NCBI GenBank assembly: GCA_964030785.1
Contig: OZ034978.1
Coordinates: 14,436,453-14,500,452 of the forward strand
Direction: 5' to 3'
Source: Siderastrea siderea
Taxonomy: Eukaryota > Cnidaria > Anthozoa > Scleractinia > Rhizangiidae
Length of the DNA stretch: 64,000 nucleotides
Shown: in pieces, positions 22,366-34,516 of the stretch
Layout of the letters: each line of letters starts with the position of its first letter
Numbering within the stretch: position 1 is the first letter of the stretch
Position numbers and translations under genes: made by a program
The notes under the pieces: model-generated
Told to the model about the DNA's origin: nothing
Database searches by the model: none
The model's input: the letters and a program-made list of their open reading frames with translations, nothing else

Positions 22366-23590
22366 ATCGTGATCGACAGTGTTCCACACAGACGTGTGCT
22401 TCATAAATTAGAAAGATACGGTATTGACGGCCCTCTTCTTAAATGGTTTGAGAGCTTTTTAATTGGTCGGTCACAACGAGTTGTTTTGCGTGGTAGTTAT
22501 TCGTCATGGACTCGGGTAAAATCAGGCGTACCTCAGGGAACCATTTTAGGGCCCATCTTGTTCATAATGTACGTCAACGATATATCCACTGGAGTTTCTT
22601 CCACTGTGAAATTGTATGCAGACGACACTAAACTCTATAGAGAGATAGAGAGCATTCCTGGTGATACTGATGTGCTACAGTCTGACTTGTTTCGTCTTAC
22701 TGAATGGTGCAAAACCTGGCAGTTGAAGTTTAACCCCGATAAATGTGAAACAATGAGAATAAATCACAAACAAGATACGTCGAAAGAGAGCTATACACCT
22801 GATCCAAATGGTGAAGTTATTAAAAGTGTGAAAAGTATCAAAGATCTTGGTATTACAATATCGTACGATCTCTCATGGAGCGATCATATTCACGATGTCG
22901 TCAATAAAGTTAACAGAGTCCTTGGGGTCATTAAGCGCGTGCTTGGGTCTAAAAGTATAACAGAATTCTCTTTACTATACAAATTACTAGTCAGGCGGAT
23001 CCTGGAATATGCTGCTCCAGTATGGTGCCCTTTCCTAGTCAAGGACATCGTTTTGCTAGAAAAAGTTCAAAGGAGAGCGTCGAGACTGGCCTTTGGCCAA
23101 CAGAGGGGCGAAATGCACTACGAGGAACGTTGTGCCATTTTAAAATGGTCACCATTAGAAAAACGAAGATTGTATTTTTCTCTAATCGAGTGCTGCAAAT
23201 GTGTATTTTCTCTAAATAACCTTGAATTTAAGGACTTCTTCCAGTTTGCCTCGAAAAGGACGAGAAGCAACCGTAGTTATAAGTTACAATTTAAAGCATC
23301 TAGTTGCAACTGTTCCAAATATTTTTTTTTTAATTAGAATTGTAAAAGAATGGAACGATTTACCAGAGTGGGTTGACGGGGCGGGAAATCTTGCACGTTT
23401 TAAGCGATCTTAAGAATCATTTTTAAATATCTCGTAGTATTGTGTTTTTATTCCTTGCTGGTTTTATTTTTATTATCCTTTGTATGTGAATTTTTAAGAT
23501 TACATTTTTAATATTCATTGAATATTTTTAAGACTTTTCTTTCGGGACTTTTTTACAGAGTAAAAAAGTAAACTTAAATGGATCCCAGTA
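22366..23590 (+). mobile_element. 5'-truncated non-LTR retrotransposon with reverse transcriptase
   Basis: The frame opens within reverse transcriptase (DSVPHRRVLHKLERYGI) and shows motif SGVPQGTILGPILF and the catalytic YADD box, then the thumb and a C-terminal domain. Near 23310-23335 a T-run shifts the frame. The ending (VKEWNDLPEWV...) continues in another frame to about 23411. Layout fits the jockey/CR1/L2 group. It is truncated at the 5' end and inactive, and lies in the intron after exon 9. Confidence 0.85.
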
Positions 23591-24180
23591 AATGAAATGA
23601 TAAAATGTAGGAAACTGCAGCTACTTTTCTCTATTATGGCTAATCCTGAAGCTCCTCTTTGTCTTAAACAGAAGTTCTCCTTTCTATCCACTGCGCGGAC
23701 TACTCGTATAACTAGAGGTACAACTTCTCATAATTTAGTTATTCCCCAGCCTAGAACAAATTTGGGTAACCGCACCTTCTCGTATTCCGCCGCTGTTCTC
23801 TTTAATGCCGTTGAGGTTGATTTAAAGATACTTGCTGCGCACCCCCTTGCCTCGCCTAGTGCTTTGTCTTCCTTTTCGTTTTCGCTAAACCGTAAACTTC
23901 GTGGCCTTTTCCTGCAAAACCTCAATACTGTCTCCCATCTTGAGGAGCTTTGTTGCCATGAATGCCGCTTTCTTCTTAAATGCCGCTGTTTTTTTTAGTA
24001 TGTGACTACTTCATGTTTCTTAGCTTATTACTTCTCTTACTTAAGTTTAGTTTAGATTATCTGTTATTTTGTAATGTTTAATGTTTATTTTGAGGGCCAT
24101 ATGTTAGAAAACTGTAAAAGGTTTTAATATGTTCACCCTCGTTAAATAAAGTGTATTGTATTGTATTGTATTGTATTGTA
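23591..24180 (+). mobile_element. 3' end of a second LINE with (TTGTA)n tail
   Basis: 23597-23998 encodes the C-terminal LINE domain signature NLVIPQPRTNLGNRTFSYSA. It is followed by an A/T-rich 3' UTR, AATAAA and a pentanucleotide tail (TATTG repeated at 24153-24180), typical of CR1/L2-like elements. No reverse transcriptase remains. Confidence 0.75.
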
Positions 24181-24947
24181 TCTCAACAAAATCCTGATAG
24201 TCGTAGGTTCAAACCATTTGTAATAATAGGGAACTTAAGCAACGAGAACTTTTACGTTCCTGATGTCACCTAAGATAAAACTGTTTCCGTTTGTGTGTCC
24301 TGACGTCAGCACGTCACGCCACAGGGAAATAGACTTTCGATTAACGTTGTTGTTGGTTGAGGTACCTATCAAATGGTTTGAACCTTAGATTGTTATAATT
24401 TTGTCCACTGAGATCGTCCTTGTTCGAGTAGTCCCTTAAAAGCACTTGTTTTTGTGGCAACATGTAGGGGCCATCTTCACTGTCAAGTGAAAGGGCTATC
24501 ATTAGTTAGTTTTTGAAATGTTAGGAGTCGTCATCCTCATTTCCGAAAATTGTCGAAGACTTCCTAAGATCACTAAGGCCCAGTTCAAACGCCGTACCTC
24601 TTATGTGCCGTAGCAAGTAGTACGTAGTTATTTGGCAGTGGTACGGTGTCCAAATCAGTTTTTTTTTCGAGAGATTTTAATTAGGCAAGGCAAAATCTGA
24701 GAGTACAGCAAAGCTTGCCGCTTAATAAGACCTCGGAGCGATAATGTATTTAATACGGCACATGAGAGGTACGGCGGCTAAACTGGGTCTGAGAGATTCA
24801 AAAGTTTTCCGAGGAAAGTCCGGTGTATGAATTGGAAAGCTAGGAACAAGCTTTGCGAATTGATGCGTGTTTTGGTAGAAATGTGAATTGCAAATCGTGT
24901 TATCCTTTAAGAGTGTTGTTGATCTTTGTTATTCCCCTCTCTTTCAG
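24181..24947. other. Intergenic or intronic sequence, nothing seen
   Basis: No domain, RNA gene or inverted repeat that I can support. Confidence 0.4.
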
Positions 24948-24988
24948 CTTTCGGGTTTTCTGGGTTCAGCCATTTTACAAAGTTCAAG
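24948..24988 (+). CDS. Possible small exon
   Basis: 41 bases lie between a strong acceptor (CCTCTCTTTCAG) and a GTAGGG donor. Read in phase 0 after exon 9 it gives LSGFLGSAILQSS and would hit a stop 13 codons into the exon at 25742. Read in another frame it continues into the open frame of that exon (phase 0 at the junction). Which, if either, is used cannot be decided here. Confidence 0.3.
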
Positions 24989-25050
24989 GTAGGGAAATCT
25001 TATAGTAATTACTGGATCCCCAAAGCTTCTCTAGTCTTTTCTTGTAACAG

Positions 25051-25264
25051 GGGCACAGTGGTGTAGTTGTTACTGCGTTGGACTTTAGAAACTTTACCTC
25101 ACGTTGTCCCTCTCTGTTCCTGCTGGTGGTAACCCTGTGATGGGCTAGTTTCCTATCCAGGGAAGAATAGCAATACTCTGAGTTGCTTCATTTTTCTACA
25201 GAAACCGAGTCAAGCTCCGGTGTGGGCCTTTTATGGCTCGTGTGCGACTTTACCTTTACCTTTC
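25051..25264 (+). mobile_element. SINE-like element
   Basis: Begins GGGGCACAGTGGTGTAGTTG, a tRNA-like A-box start, and contains TGTGATGGGCTAG...TATCCAGG and ACAGAAACCG segments. It ends in TTTACCTTTACCTTTCC. I recognise this pattern as a common anthozoan SINE type from memory; I cannot verify the family. Confidence 0.5.
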
Positions 25265-25741
25265 CTTGTAACTGCCTCTGACCTTATTTGGGTCAAACCT
25301 CGAGACATGTGAAATGGGAATGATGCTTTTTTTAAAACTTTGCCAAGAGCAAACATTTGCGTCTCTGCTCGAAATCCTGAATAGTGTTTAAGTGAAAGCT
25401 GTTGAGCAGCTCTTTGCTGTGGTGCTGTTGGTCGGTGTGCAAGGTGATTCAAACATTTGCCGACAATCTGCGGGAAAAACCCCTCAAGTGCCCAACGTGT
25501 AGCTATTCAAATGAACGCTATTGAGCAGTACTTTCGTCTGGTGGTTTTGAACTTTTCAAAAGTAAAAGGGTTAAAACGGAAGTGTTTGGTTTTGGTTTTT
25601 TCGTTGTTGTAAGTGTGAGGTTAGTTCTCTTATTGCTGTTTCACCTAGCCTGCGAATACAGCAGCCGTATTATCGCTAGGGGCACTGCACGAGACCTTAC
25701 ACTGTAAAAAGCTTTTTATTTTATTTTCATTCTAATTTTAG
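25265..25741. other. Intron or intergenic sequence, nothing seen
   Basis: No supported feature apart from the acceptor (TTCTAATTTTAG) before 25742. Confidence 0.4.
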
Positions 25742-26113
25742 GAACAAAGTGGACAAGCAAATCGCGCTCAACTCTTCATGAAGCTCTTGGAAGCAGTCCT
25801 CGAAGTTTATGGGGTTCCAGAAACCGACGAAAAAACTCATCGCTCAGGTTCTCTTGCCTCTATCACGCCACTGACACTCAGTTCCAGTACTGAAGATGTA
25901 CGAGCCACGCCTTCTTCTTCTCTTTCCTCTTCCCTCAGTTCGCTAGCTGGTGCTGCGACTGGTGGAAAGCACATTTTTATTCCGCTACCTTTCAAGCGTT
26001 CTGGCTCGTCCTACCGGCAAAAGAAAACAGAAAAGGAATCCCCGAAATTTCGACGAAATTGGTCAGCGCGAGGAACGCGTAGCACTTCCGCTGGAAAAGG
26101 TGTCAGATGGTAG
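25742..26113 (+). CDS. Terminal exon of an unidentified gene
   Basis: After a TAATTTTAG acceptor the frame is open for about 124 codons (EQSGQANRAQLFMKLLEAVL...) to a TAG at 26111, with AATAAA 20 bases later (26134-26139). The product part is a short amphipathic helix, a Ser-rich segment and a basic C-terminus (KRSGSSYRQKKTEKESPK). No domain is recognised. It could be the cytoplasmic end of the cadherin gene upstream, but no membrane segment or exon chain links them; it could equally belong to a separate gene. Confidence 0.45.
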   Translation, partial: EQSGQANRAQLFMKLLEAVLEVYGVPETDEKTHRSGSLASITPLTLSSSTEDVRATPSSSLSSSLSSLAGAATGGKHIFIPLPFKRSGSSYRQKKTEKESPKFRRNWSARGTRSTSAGKGVRW

Positions 26114-26133
26114 CTGAGAGGCGTTGAGAAGTG

Positions 26134-26139
26134 AATAAA
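26134..26139 (+). promoter_or_regulatory. Polyadenylation signal
   Basis: AATAAA about 20 bases after the TAG of the exon ending at 26113. This supports that exon being a real 3' end. Confidence 0.5.
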
Positions 26140-26994
26140 ACTTCCTCCTCCTGCCAATGTACAAGGACAAAAATTCTCGTGGGAAAAGTTGCTATCGGAA
26201 AAGCACCATAGGATCGTTTGGCTTAAAAACATTTATATGAATGGTCATACGGGAAGTTTTTATGCGCAGTTTTGATGAAGATCAATTCCTACTACATGAC
26301 TCATGGTTTGACCTAAGAAGAGATTCAAGGTTAAACTTTTCAGCCCTTCCGGTGATCGGCGTCCAAGTTCTCCACAGAATAACAATGCAGTCAGTCATGC
26401 AGGTCATGAGAATGTAGAAATTCGTCACTAGGGGCATCACATGTAAATACTTTGTGAGGGGAATGTGGTTCAGTGAGAATAATTTATCTCTTTTGAAGAC
26501 GTTCGCGGTCGTTGAAGATTAGAACTCAAAGGCAGATGAGTATAATCCACTGTCTAGGGTGGGTTATTCTCTCTCGAGGACAACAGATATGAGATGGACA
26601 CCTGTCAGTTTAATACAACTATCTAAGGTGGACACACCTCTTTAAGATGGACACCGTTCCAAGGTGGACAGTCGGAGCTGGTCTCTAACGCCTGCCTTTT
26701 ATGGAGAGCTCAGTCTCATCGTGCTCTGTCTACATTAATCAATCGGTTTCCCGGTGCATGCTTTCCGAGTTTTGATGTGGCTATTCACTGGAAGAAGAAG
26801 GCCACATTACATGAATAAGTCCGCTCTTAGTAAAGCAAAGTTAAATTCTTACTCATGGGAACATATTTTTAAACTTGGGGATCTTTCGTTTCGTTTTGGT
26901 ACAAGAAGTTTACAGATTTCTTAGTACAATTATTTCCATTTTTTACATTAGCACTTCACTTTCTCGTTACCTGAGTTTTACGTTAGTAAGTTTA
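26140..26994. other. Intergenic sequence, no gene seen
   Basis: No gene seen. 26580-26680 has repeated AAGGTGGACA-like motifs. Confidence 0.4.
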
Positions 26995-26995
26995 A

Positions 26996-27218
26996 TTACC
27001 CCGCCGTCAGGACGGGGTCTAGTAATACCCGTTTTTTTTTGTATGTCTGTTTTTTGGTGGTCACTTGCCCCAGACCTCCGGGTTTCGCTCGGCCAAACAA
27101 ATAGTCGTCGCGTCTTTCGCTACGCAGGTGAGGGCTCGTATCTTGAGTGACCGTAATATATTTTGCACCCTAGGGGAGGGACAACAACGGCGGGGTCTAA
27201 TGCCCCTGGGGCTTTTCT
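26996..27218 (-). mobile_element. Short copy of the element inserted in BEL copy 1
   Basis: The ends ACCCCGCCGTCAGGACGGGG and CCCCTGGGGCTTTT match, in reverse orientation, the two ends of the insertion at 38905-39625, and the subterminal sequence (TCTAGTAATACCCG, GGTCACTTGCCCCAGACCTC) also matches. It is about 500 bp shorter, so it is an internally deleted relative. Class unknown. Confidence 0.6.
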
Positions 27219-27530
27219 TGTTCACTTTTTAAAGACTTTTTAAAGATATTCCTCAGTGTACATAATCTCGCCGAGAACACTAGGTGATTGCTTTGGTGGT
27301 TCTGCCTAGCCAAAGCGAGACAGGACACCTATTCTTAAGATGACATGGAGTCTCTGTTCGTCTCTTGTGGTCAGAGACAATTTCAGTTAGCCAGTACCGT
27401 TCAAGCCACGAAGCTTCAAGCTAATTTCTTTCGTGTTCTTACTACTTAGCGCTAGCCTCGTACACTGGAGGTCTACGTTTCCGACAAACGCATTCTTAGC
27501 TGGTTAACTTTGCTCTACTCAAGTTAATTT
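27219..27530. other. Region just left of duplicated unit 1, no gene seen
   Basis: No gene, RNA or repeat that I can support. Confidence 0.4.
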
Positions 27531-28120
27531 TTCTGGTGCACGCAAACCTAAGTAACAATGCATTTTCCATTTGAAACTAATTTGCATGAACCGGTTTCAT
27601 CTTCATTAAAAACCGGTAGCTAGTGCAGTGTTATTCGCGTGCGTAACTTGAGTTGTCACGCAACACTGTCATTGTAAGCAGAGTTGGGGAGTTGCGTGGC
27701 GTGACCGCCAAAGTAACGGCTCCAGAAGACAATGTAGTTCAACCTCGTTCCTAGAGTCTCTCTTCTTGCCGTCTCCGAAGAGAGATCTTTTGAACGAGGT
27801 CGAGTGTTGCCATACGTGTTTGTTTTCAATTATGTAAAAGCGCGACCAATGGGCCAAAACAAGTTGCGTGTCTTTAGTGACGTGCACAAAATTAACGAGA
27901 AGTACAACATTATTTCGTCAATTCATTGTCCTTCGAGGGCTATGTATTGTATAATTTTTTCAAATAAATACAGGTGTATTTTCATGATTTTAAATTGTCG
28001 CTAGACAGTTTTTTGTAAGCGATGCAGATAAGAAGTATGGTTCTATATATGAAATTAAACCAGATAAGTTCCCATCAAATGAGACTTATAAATAGCTAAA
28101 CTGCTCCTTGTAAATTAAAT

Positions 28121-28126
28121 TTTATT
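28121..28126 (-). promoter_or_regulatory. Polyadenylation signal of the unit 1 receptor-like gene
   Basis: AATAAA on the minus strand, 185 bases past the stop at 28311. The same hexamer and context are kept in unit 2 at 49136-49141. Confidence 0.5.
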
Positions 28127-28310
28127 TCTTATCAGGAAGTATTCGTTTACTGGGTTGCTGATAAAAGTGGTTTTGTCTGTATCAGTTTAACTTTTTAACT
28201 CCTAAATTTTGAATTTTGAATGTCCAATACCTTGAGTCCCGTCCAAAAAATCGCTACGCGTGGTTTTTCTATTCCTGTTGTCCGTGTTGGAAATCCTGAT
28301 GAAACGCTCT

Positions 28311-31300
28311 CTAGAGTTTGCGTATCACTCGTCTCATGGTTTGGCTCTCCATTTTAAAGGAAGTTAACGTTTGTTCTCTCCACCAGTCGTCGAATGTACC
28401 TTTCCACAAAGGTGGCTTCCTGGATTTCAAAATCGTTAGATAATTAAAGTCGTCGATTAACTTGGAAAATGTTTCGGAAGCAAGCCTTAAAACAAGATTC
28501 AGTGAATCTTTAGACGGTTCAGAGAAAACTTTTTTCATGCGAAGTGACGCAAAATTCGAGATGTTTACTACTCTGAAATTCTGGCTCAGATACTGAGTGA
28601 CAAGTTCCAAGTTCCAAAGTTGAAACTGTAACATCACATACTTTGTTGTAATTGCTTGCCAATCACAGCGTAGAACTGAATAGTAGTTGCGCAGAGTATA
28701 GTTTACCCTCGATAGTACACGAGAAGGGTTCATCGTACCGAAAATAACCGATTGGGCGTGTTTTAAATGTTTTTGCAACCGATTAAGGCTGTATTTGAAT
28801 TTTAGGTACTGGTAAGACATGCGTGGCCTTTTCGAAACCAACGCTTCTTGAGCACATGTCATCTGGTTCAGGTGGTCCAGTCTCTCTTCATTGTACATCT
28901 GTGCTGTAGTTCTTTGATGTCGGCTTTCTTCCGTAGCGTCTGATGACTTTCTACCATTGCTTTCCTCACTGGGCTCGCACAACTTTCTTGAGTACGTTCG
29001 AGTAACGGCGTCAAACATTTGTGTATAAAAAAGTTTTTCGTCCTCCAGAAATAAAAGAAAGTCGTGACTGGTGATAAGATACGCTACTATCAACAGCTCT
29101 TTTTCGTGAAAAGCATCCATCAACTCCTGGCGTTCTACGTTTTCACTGTAGTCGTGGTAGACTTTATTAAGTTCAAGAGATGCCTTGAAGAGACTTCCAT
29201 CTCCATTTTCATAGCCCCTGCATTCATTACGCTCAATGCCTTCTTGAACAGTTTGAAACTCGTCTTCCGCGGCTAAATGAGGTGAAAAGTGGCCTGGACT
29301 TATTTCAAAGAAGAGATGGAACAGAAGGAAGTATTCAGCCTCTGCGCTAGGATAGCTTAATGTTCCCCCGAATTTCTCAATGACTGCCACGACTTTGCAC
29401 CAAGGACTCTTCCAATCACAAGCAACACCACCAACGAGCATTGCCAAATACATAGGGGTTATGCCGTCTTTATTAGGACAGTTTACGTCCATGCCCGTTA
29501 ATTTTTTCTTAGAAAGCAAATCGTGGATAAACCGCCACATTCCTCGAACAGCGGCGAGATGGTACAAGGTTAAGTCACGTCGACTTTCCTTACAGCCGAT
29601 GTTTACCGTTCCATTTTGAAGAAGACTGTTTAAAATAATGGATGCTGATGTCGATGCGACGTCCACTTCTAAAGCTGTTAGAATATTTTTCTGATGAAAA
29701 TTAGGGAATGGTGTATATTTGATAGAATACAACACTGAAAGCCAAAGAGGAGAAAAGGCGTCTGCATTTTTTAATTTAAAGTAAGGATTAGCTCCCCAGG
29801 AAAGGAATTTTTTAATTGCGAATATGTTTGCTCCTTGTGCTGCTCTGTGAAATGCGTTATAGCCTTCTGCATCAAAGCACTCATCGATAACCTTGGTTCC
29901 TCGAGCATGAGACTTGATCGCTGTGGCCAGTGGACCGTCACCAGTCCGAAAAGTTGTCGTGGATCCGTTTTCATCACGTATCTCTTCGTAGTCATCCAAA
30001 AAGTAGTTGAAAAGAAAATTATCTGATACTATGTATTCCTGCAGATCTTCCTTTTCTAGGTACTGAGAAAGATAATGTAGGTAATGTAACTTGTGAAAAG
30101 ATATCATATGCAATGAAGAACTTTCAAACGTCTCTCCGCATAAAATAGCTACTGTCACCTTGTGCTTTGTCAGCACTTTAGACATGTGACGCCCGCCCCT
30201 GCGTAGATAGGTCAAAAGCGGGCTTAAACCTGACCAATGATCATGGCAATTGACATCCGCTCCTGCTTGTAACATGACGTTTACAGAGCGAACCAAATTA
30301 TATCTCACCAAGAAAATAAGTAAGGGACAGTGAAATAACCCTGGATGATTAAATATTCTTGTCAAGGCTTTCTTCAAGGACTCTGGAATCCACGTTGGCT
30401 CGTATGTTTTGTAAAAAGTGAGAGCAACTTTTGTTAGGACCGTGTGCAAATTGCTGTCAAAAAGAAAAACCAGTGGGGTTACTGTAAAAACCAAATAACT
30501 ACGTTTGAAGCTACCGGCGCTCCCGGTTAGAAGAAGCGAAGCATTAGCTTTTTGTTCTAATAGCTCTAAAGCAGTAGAGTATGTTTTTACCATGGAATCT
30601 GAGAAAATCGAGATGCGATTTGCATCATTGCTGTTCGAAAAACTGTTAGTAATTCGTATCAGCGCATTTAGCCAAGAATACTGAAGGTAGCCTTTTTCCC
30701 AGAGTTCTTTCTCGTCCAAATCTTGTTTTATCCAGTCTATAGGTTTCTCAACATATAAATCAGCAAAATATTCTCTACCAACAAATTCAACGTTCTTGGC
30801 AAAGTAGTATAATGCGGTCATGTTCTGGTCATCTTTTGCAAAGAAGTCTGCACCTAAGTCAAGCAAAGAGCAGACACTGCTCGTGGCAAGACATGCTGCG
30901 GCACTGTGAAGTGGGGTGGAAAAGTTGAAGCTTCTTTGATTTATTTTTGCCCCATTTTCAACCAGAAGGGTCACTAGTGTTATCATCCCATGACAGGAAG
31001 CTATATGGAGTGGAGTCGAACCATTGCAGTCACGTGCATTGACGTCTGCATTCTGTGTAACAAGCAATTTGGCAACACTATGATAGCCATGCATGGCTGC
31101 AATATGCAAGGGGGTAAATCCGCATGGGCAGTAAGTCTGTTGTAGGTCAGCCAGCGCAAGCTGGGGAACGAAATTGGCGTTGCAGCGTACAGACGTATCA
31201 ACGCCTGCAACTAGCATCACCTTTAGCACATTATAGTTGTTTAAATGAACAGCCTCGTGTAAGGGACGTCTACCTGCAGCATTAAGACAGTTGACAGCAC

Positions 31301-33397
31301 TTTCGGGTTGACGTAACAAAGACGCAATCACAGATACATGTCCGTTCCTAATTGCGGCATGTAGCGCTGTCTCACGTATTTGTAAGTGGTAACTGTCATG
31401 CATATGAGCGCTGATGTCCTTCCACTTTGTCTTTGCTGGATTCACTTTCATAAGAGTGCTGTCGTTTATGCAATCATCTCTAATACCCTCACTTAGTAGA
31501 TAGTCCACTACAGATCTGTGGCCTCCAGCAGCAGCATGATGTAATGAAACATCATCCACGACTCCACCAGCTTCCTTGAGGATTTCAACGACTTCAAGAT
31601 GTCCATTTGTAGCTGCCAAATGGACAGCAGTGTTGTTGCAGCCGGTCGTTTTCATAACATTCACGTGGTGTTCAATAAGAAATTTCATAACATCAACGTT
31701 GCCCTCCTGCGCAGCGACGTGCAACAAAGAATATTCGCACGCCCTTCTCTTGCACTCACGGACGGGATCTTTTTCCACTGAAGTGCTTGAAAGGTTCACA
31801 TCTAGACATATGACAGTGTGGTTTAGGTTTGCTCCTCTTCCGAAAAGAGCGATTAGATTTTTAAGGCGTCCAGCAGCCGCAGCCATAAAGGCAGGCGTGC
31901 GATGGTCATTGTCTAAAAAATCGACGTCAAAGTAATGCTTGGCCAAAAGCTCAGTCACTTCTGAAGTGGCTACACGTGAACTGATGTGTAAGGCAGTGGT
32001 GTTGGATTCATCAGAACTGTTGACTAGACTTGAAGGGAGTGATAGAAATTCGTGTACCTGATGTTCGTTTGATCCGCCCTCCACGATGTGGCATGTTAAA
32101 TAGAATGCTTCCTCTGGTGACAATGGTCTCTCCATCCCCTTTGCATGCTGAAGATAATATTTTGCTAGACGTTCGTGGCCATATTGTTTCTTTACGTAAT
32201 AAAATCTTCCCTTGTTAGTATCATTGGTTAGCCATTCAGACAAAGAAGCGTGATAAATTCGCACTAGATCATTTTCCGATCCATACCACAAGAATAACGA
32301 CACCTCGTCGAGTTTTGGCATGAAATCATACTCGAAGTCGAGGTATGGATTGTCCTGCTTAAGGAGAGTGTATATGTCTTGAGCAGATAGTGGTGCATAT
32401 GACGCAACCAAGACTTCAAAGATTTCACGTAGAGACTGGAAGGATTCACTTGTGCTAAATTTTCGTGCAAAGTATAACTGGTATACGCTGCCTACAGTTT
32501 CTGGGATGTTCTGAGTCCAGTTGACGCTTTCTGGTGTCTCAAATAAAACGTTTAACACAAGCCTAACAAACAGAAAATTTCCTTGGGATTTCTCGACAAA
32601 GTTGGAAACAATTCTCTGAGAAGGAGTGTTGTTGTCCTTGATTGAAAAGTACTTCTTTATCCTAGATTTAATTGAATCTTTTAATGGATATATCTTGTGC
32701 GACAAATATCTGTCAATATCCTCTAAATTTCGTTTGTCGTCTGACCGAAGCTCGAATCTTTGTATTCCTTTAAGGCTTGTAGTAACGGTGCTCATATTAC
32801 GCGAGGTAATGATCAGTTTAAGCCATCTTGGAAGTCGCTGAACTTTCGACATGAGAATGTTCAGAATTTCCGCTTTGTTAGCTGTGCACTCGTCCAAGGC
32901 ATCAATAATGATATACCAAGGATGATTGGGTTGGTGCTGCAATTTTGTCAAAGGTGTAACGATTCCTTCTTGGAAACACCACTCCGGATCCTGTGGACAG
33001 TTGTTTTGCAGTACTCTGTGCACAAAGGAATCACTCAAAATGATTTCACGGTATTCCTCGATATTCGAAGCAGCCATATTTGCAAGATTTTGGACAAATT
33101 TAGCTGCATTTTGCGTCCCTTTGTCAGAGTGCATGCAGAAATGATACCCCAGAATTCTGTTGTGAATAAATTGGCTTGACGTTTTGGAACAAAGCAAATG
33201 ACAGACGAAAGCTGTCTTGCCAGAACCAGGGTCTCCAATAAGTAAAGCACCACGGCCCTCTGTCTGCTCCAGGATGTCGTCCATTTCCTGGTAAAGCCAG
33301 TGTCGCCCCATAAAGTCCGACCTCGCCGACTTTATAAATTCACTGAAGTCAAAGTACTTGAGCTTCAAAACATCATCGTATATTTTGATAGCACATC
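28311..33397 (-). CDS. Unit 1, exon 4: NACHT/STAND ATPase plus ankyrin repeats
   Basis: 5087 nt without a stop. The true exon start is at 33397, after TTCTTTAG; the first full codon is Cys (CAIKIYDDV). Walker A is GDPGSGKT (protein residues 544-551) and Walker B is IIIDALDEC (652-660), followed by sensor-like LKLIITSRN and a winged-helix part. The GRHWLY entry and the acidic DALDE box resemble TANC1/TANC2 STAND proteins. Many ankyrin repeats follow (for example STPLHIASCHGMITLVTLLV), interrupted by non-repeat stretches. The last 390 residues are helical and unrecognised. All ATPase motifs are intact. The stop is TAG at 28311. Confidence 0.88.
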
Positions 33398-33512
33398 CTA
33401 AAGAAAAAAGAAAAACCAGCAGTAAAGGACATATTATTTAAAGCCATTAAACTACATGGTAATGTTCCTGGATGTTTTAAAATCGGGAATTTCACCAAAT
33501 CATTTGACGTAC
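33398..33512. other. Intron 3 of unit 1 receptor-like gene
   Basis: 115 bp, GTACGT donor and CTTTAG acceptor, with a pyrimidine tract. Kept in unit 2 (54846-54960). Confidence 0.7.
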
Positions 33513-33665
33513 CGTCTTTTATAAATGTGTTATCATTCGAGAGATCACACAGGTTCCAAAAGACTAACATCACCATCCATAGTAACGTAGCATAGGAAGG
33601 CTGGACAGCAGCTGGATTCCTTTCACGTTTTGCTTTTGTTGAGCTCTGATGATCGGAGGAAGCAG
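33513..33665 (-). CDS. Unit 1, exon 3: Ser-rich linker with hydrophobic segment
   Basis: 153 nt, phase 1-1. Starts AASSDHQSST, clearly related to exon 2. It then has a basic stretch (KAKRERN) and a run of hydrophobic residues (YATLLWMVMLVFWNL, protein 463-477), followed by CDLSNDNTFIKDG. The hydrophobic run is conserved in unit 2 and could be a buried helix or a short membrane segment. The donor is GTACGT at 33512. Confidence 0.8.
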
Positions 33666-33924
33666 CTATTGAAATGGAATAAGTACTGAATCACCGACAA
33701 ATGAATTTTTTACGAACAGGGCTATTATTCCTAGCATTACAGCATTTTGTGTAGCACGTTTTGGGCTCAGACACCTCTCTTAAGCTGCCAGATACATTTG
33801 CTAGCAAAAGTTTTGTTGTAGGTTCAACACTCCGGTGACTATAGTCATAAAAACATTTATAATATCAGACGTCCGTGAGATGTCTCACTGGGATGCGTTT
33901 ACAGCATCATTCGTTAGAGGGTAC

Positions 33925-34035
33925 CTGCATGGTGCTCAGTCCTGGTTATTCCTTCAGCCCGTTGAGAAGGTTGGACAGTAGACTGAAACCTTTCGCTTTG
34001 TGTGCGTGTTGAGCTCTGATCATCGGAAGAAGCAT
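33925..34035 (-). CDS. Unit 1, exon 2: Ser-rich linker
   Basis: 111 nt, phase 1-1, between TTTCACCAG and a GTACCC donor. Encodes DASSDDQSSTRTQSER and then VQPSQRAEG. At DNA level its first 30 bases match exon 3, so the two are products of exon duplication. It is polar, likely disordered, and links the glycosyltransferase to the NACHT part. Confidence 0.8.
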
Positions 34036-34512
34036 CTGGTGAAATAAAATATGACGAGACTTCAGTTACGGACACAATTTGTAGGAAAAAACAAACAATT
34101 ACATTGTTCACGAGCAGTTCCACTTTTACTTGAATAGATTTTGTACCATTTGGCCATAAGACAAGCTGCCAGTCTGCTTCACTGAAAATTTACCATGCTG
34201 GCAGTTTTTTGGTGTTGCGGTTGTTGTGTTCACCAACTAACGTAAAACAAAAGATTAAAAAGACAATAAACGATACCCAGACCTAAACACAATAGCTAAC
34301 CAACAATACTGACAACAGTTTCTGTAACAACAAGAAACACCCAAAAAGTTTCAAGAGGTGACCTTACTTGGGGCGTAACACCCACAGCTTTCAGGAGAGG
34401 CTTTATAGAGGAAATTATGCCCTATTCAGCATGCCCACCTGCAATCCTCCGTTGCTCATCTCTTAAATACTTAGTTCCTCTACACGAAATGCTGAAGCTG
34501 GTCAGACGTATT
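34036..34512. other. Intron 1 of unit 1, part before the foldback
   Basis: Aligns with 55479-55905 of unit 2 with several small indels. No exon or regulatory signal that I can support. Confidence 0.5.
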
Positions 34513-34516
34513 TTAA

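Noticed and set aside
31576..33179. Plus-strand open frames across the NACHT-ankyrin exons (also 53020-54627)
   Set aside because: They are antisense shadows of the ankyrin and NACHT coding sequence; both units show the same pattern and no domain is recognised.
28311..33368. NACHT-ankyrin exon as a complete single-exon gene starting at 33368
   Set aside because: The codon at 33368 is TTG, the frame is open upstream to a strong acceptor at 33398, and two linker exons join it in phase to the glycosyltransferase.
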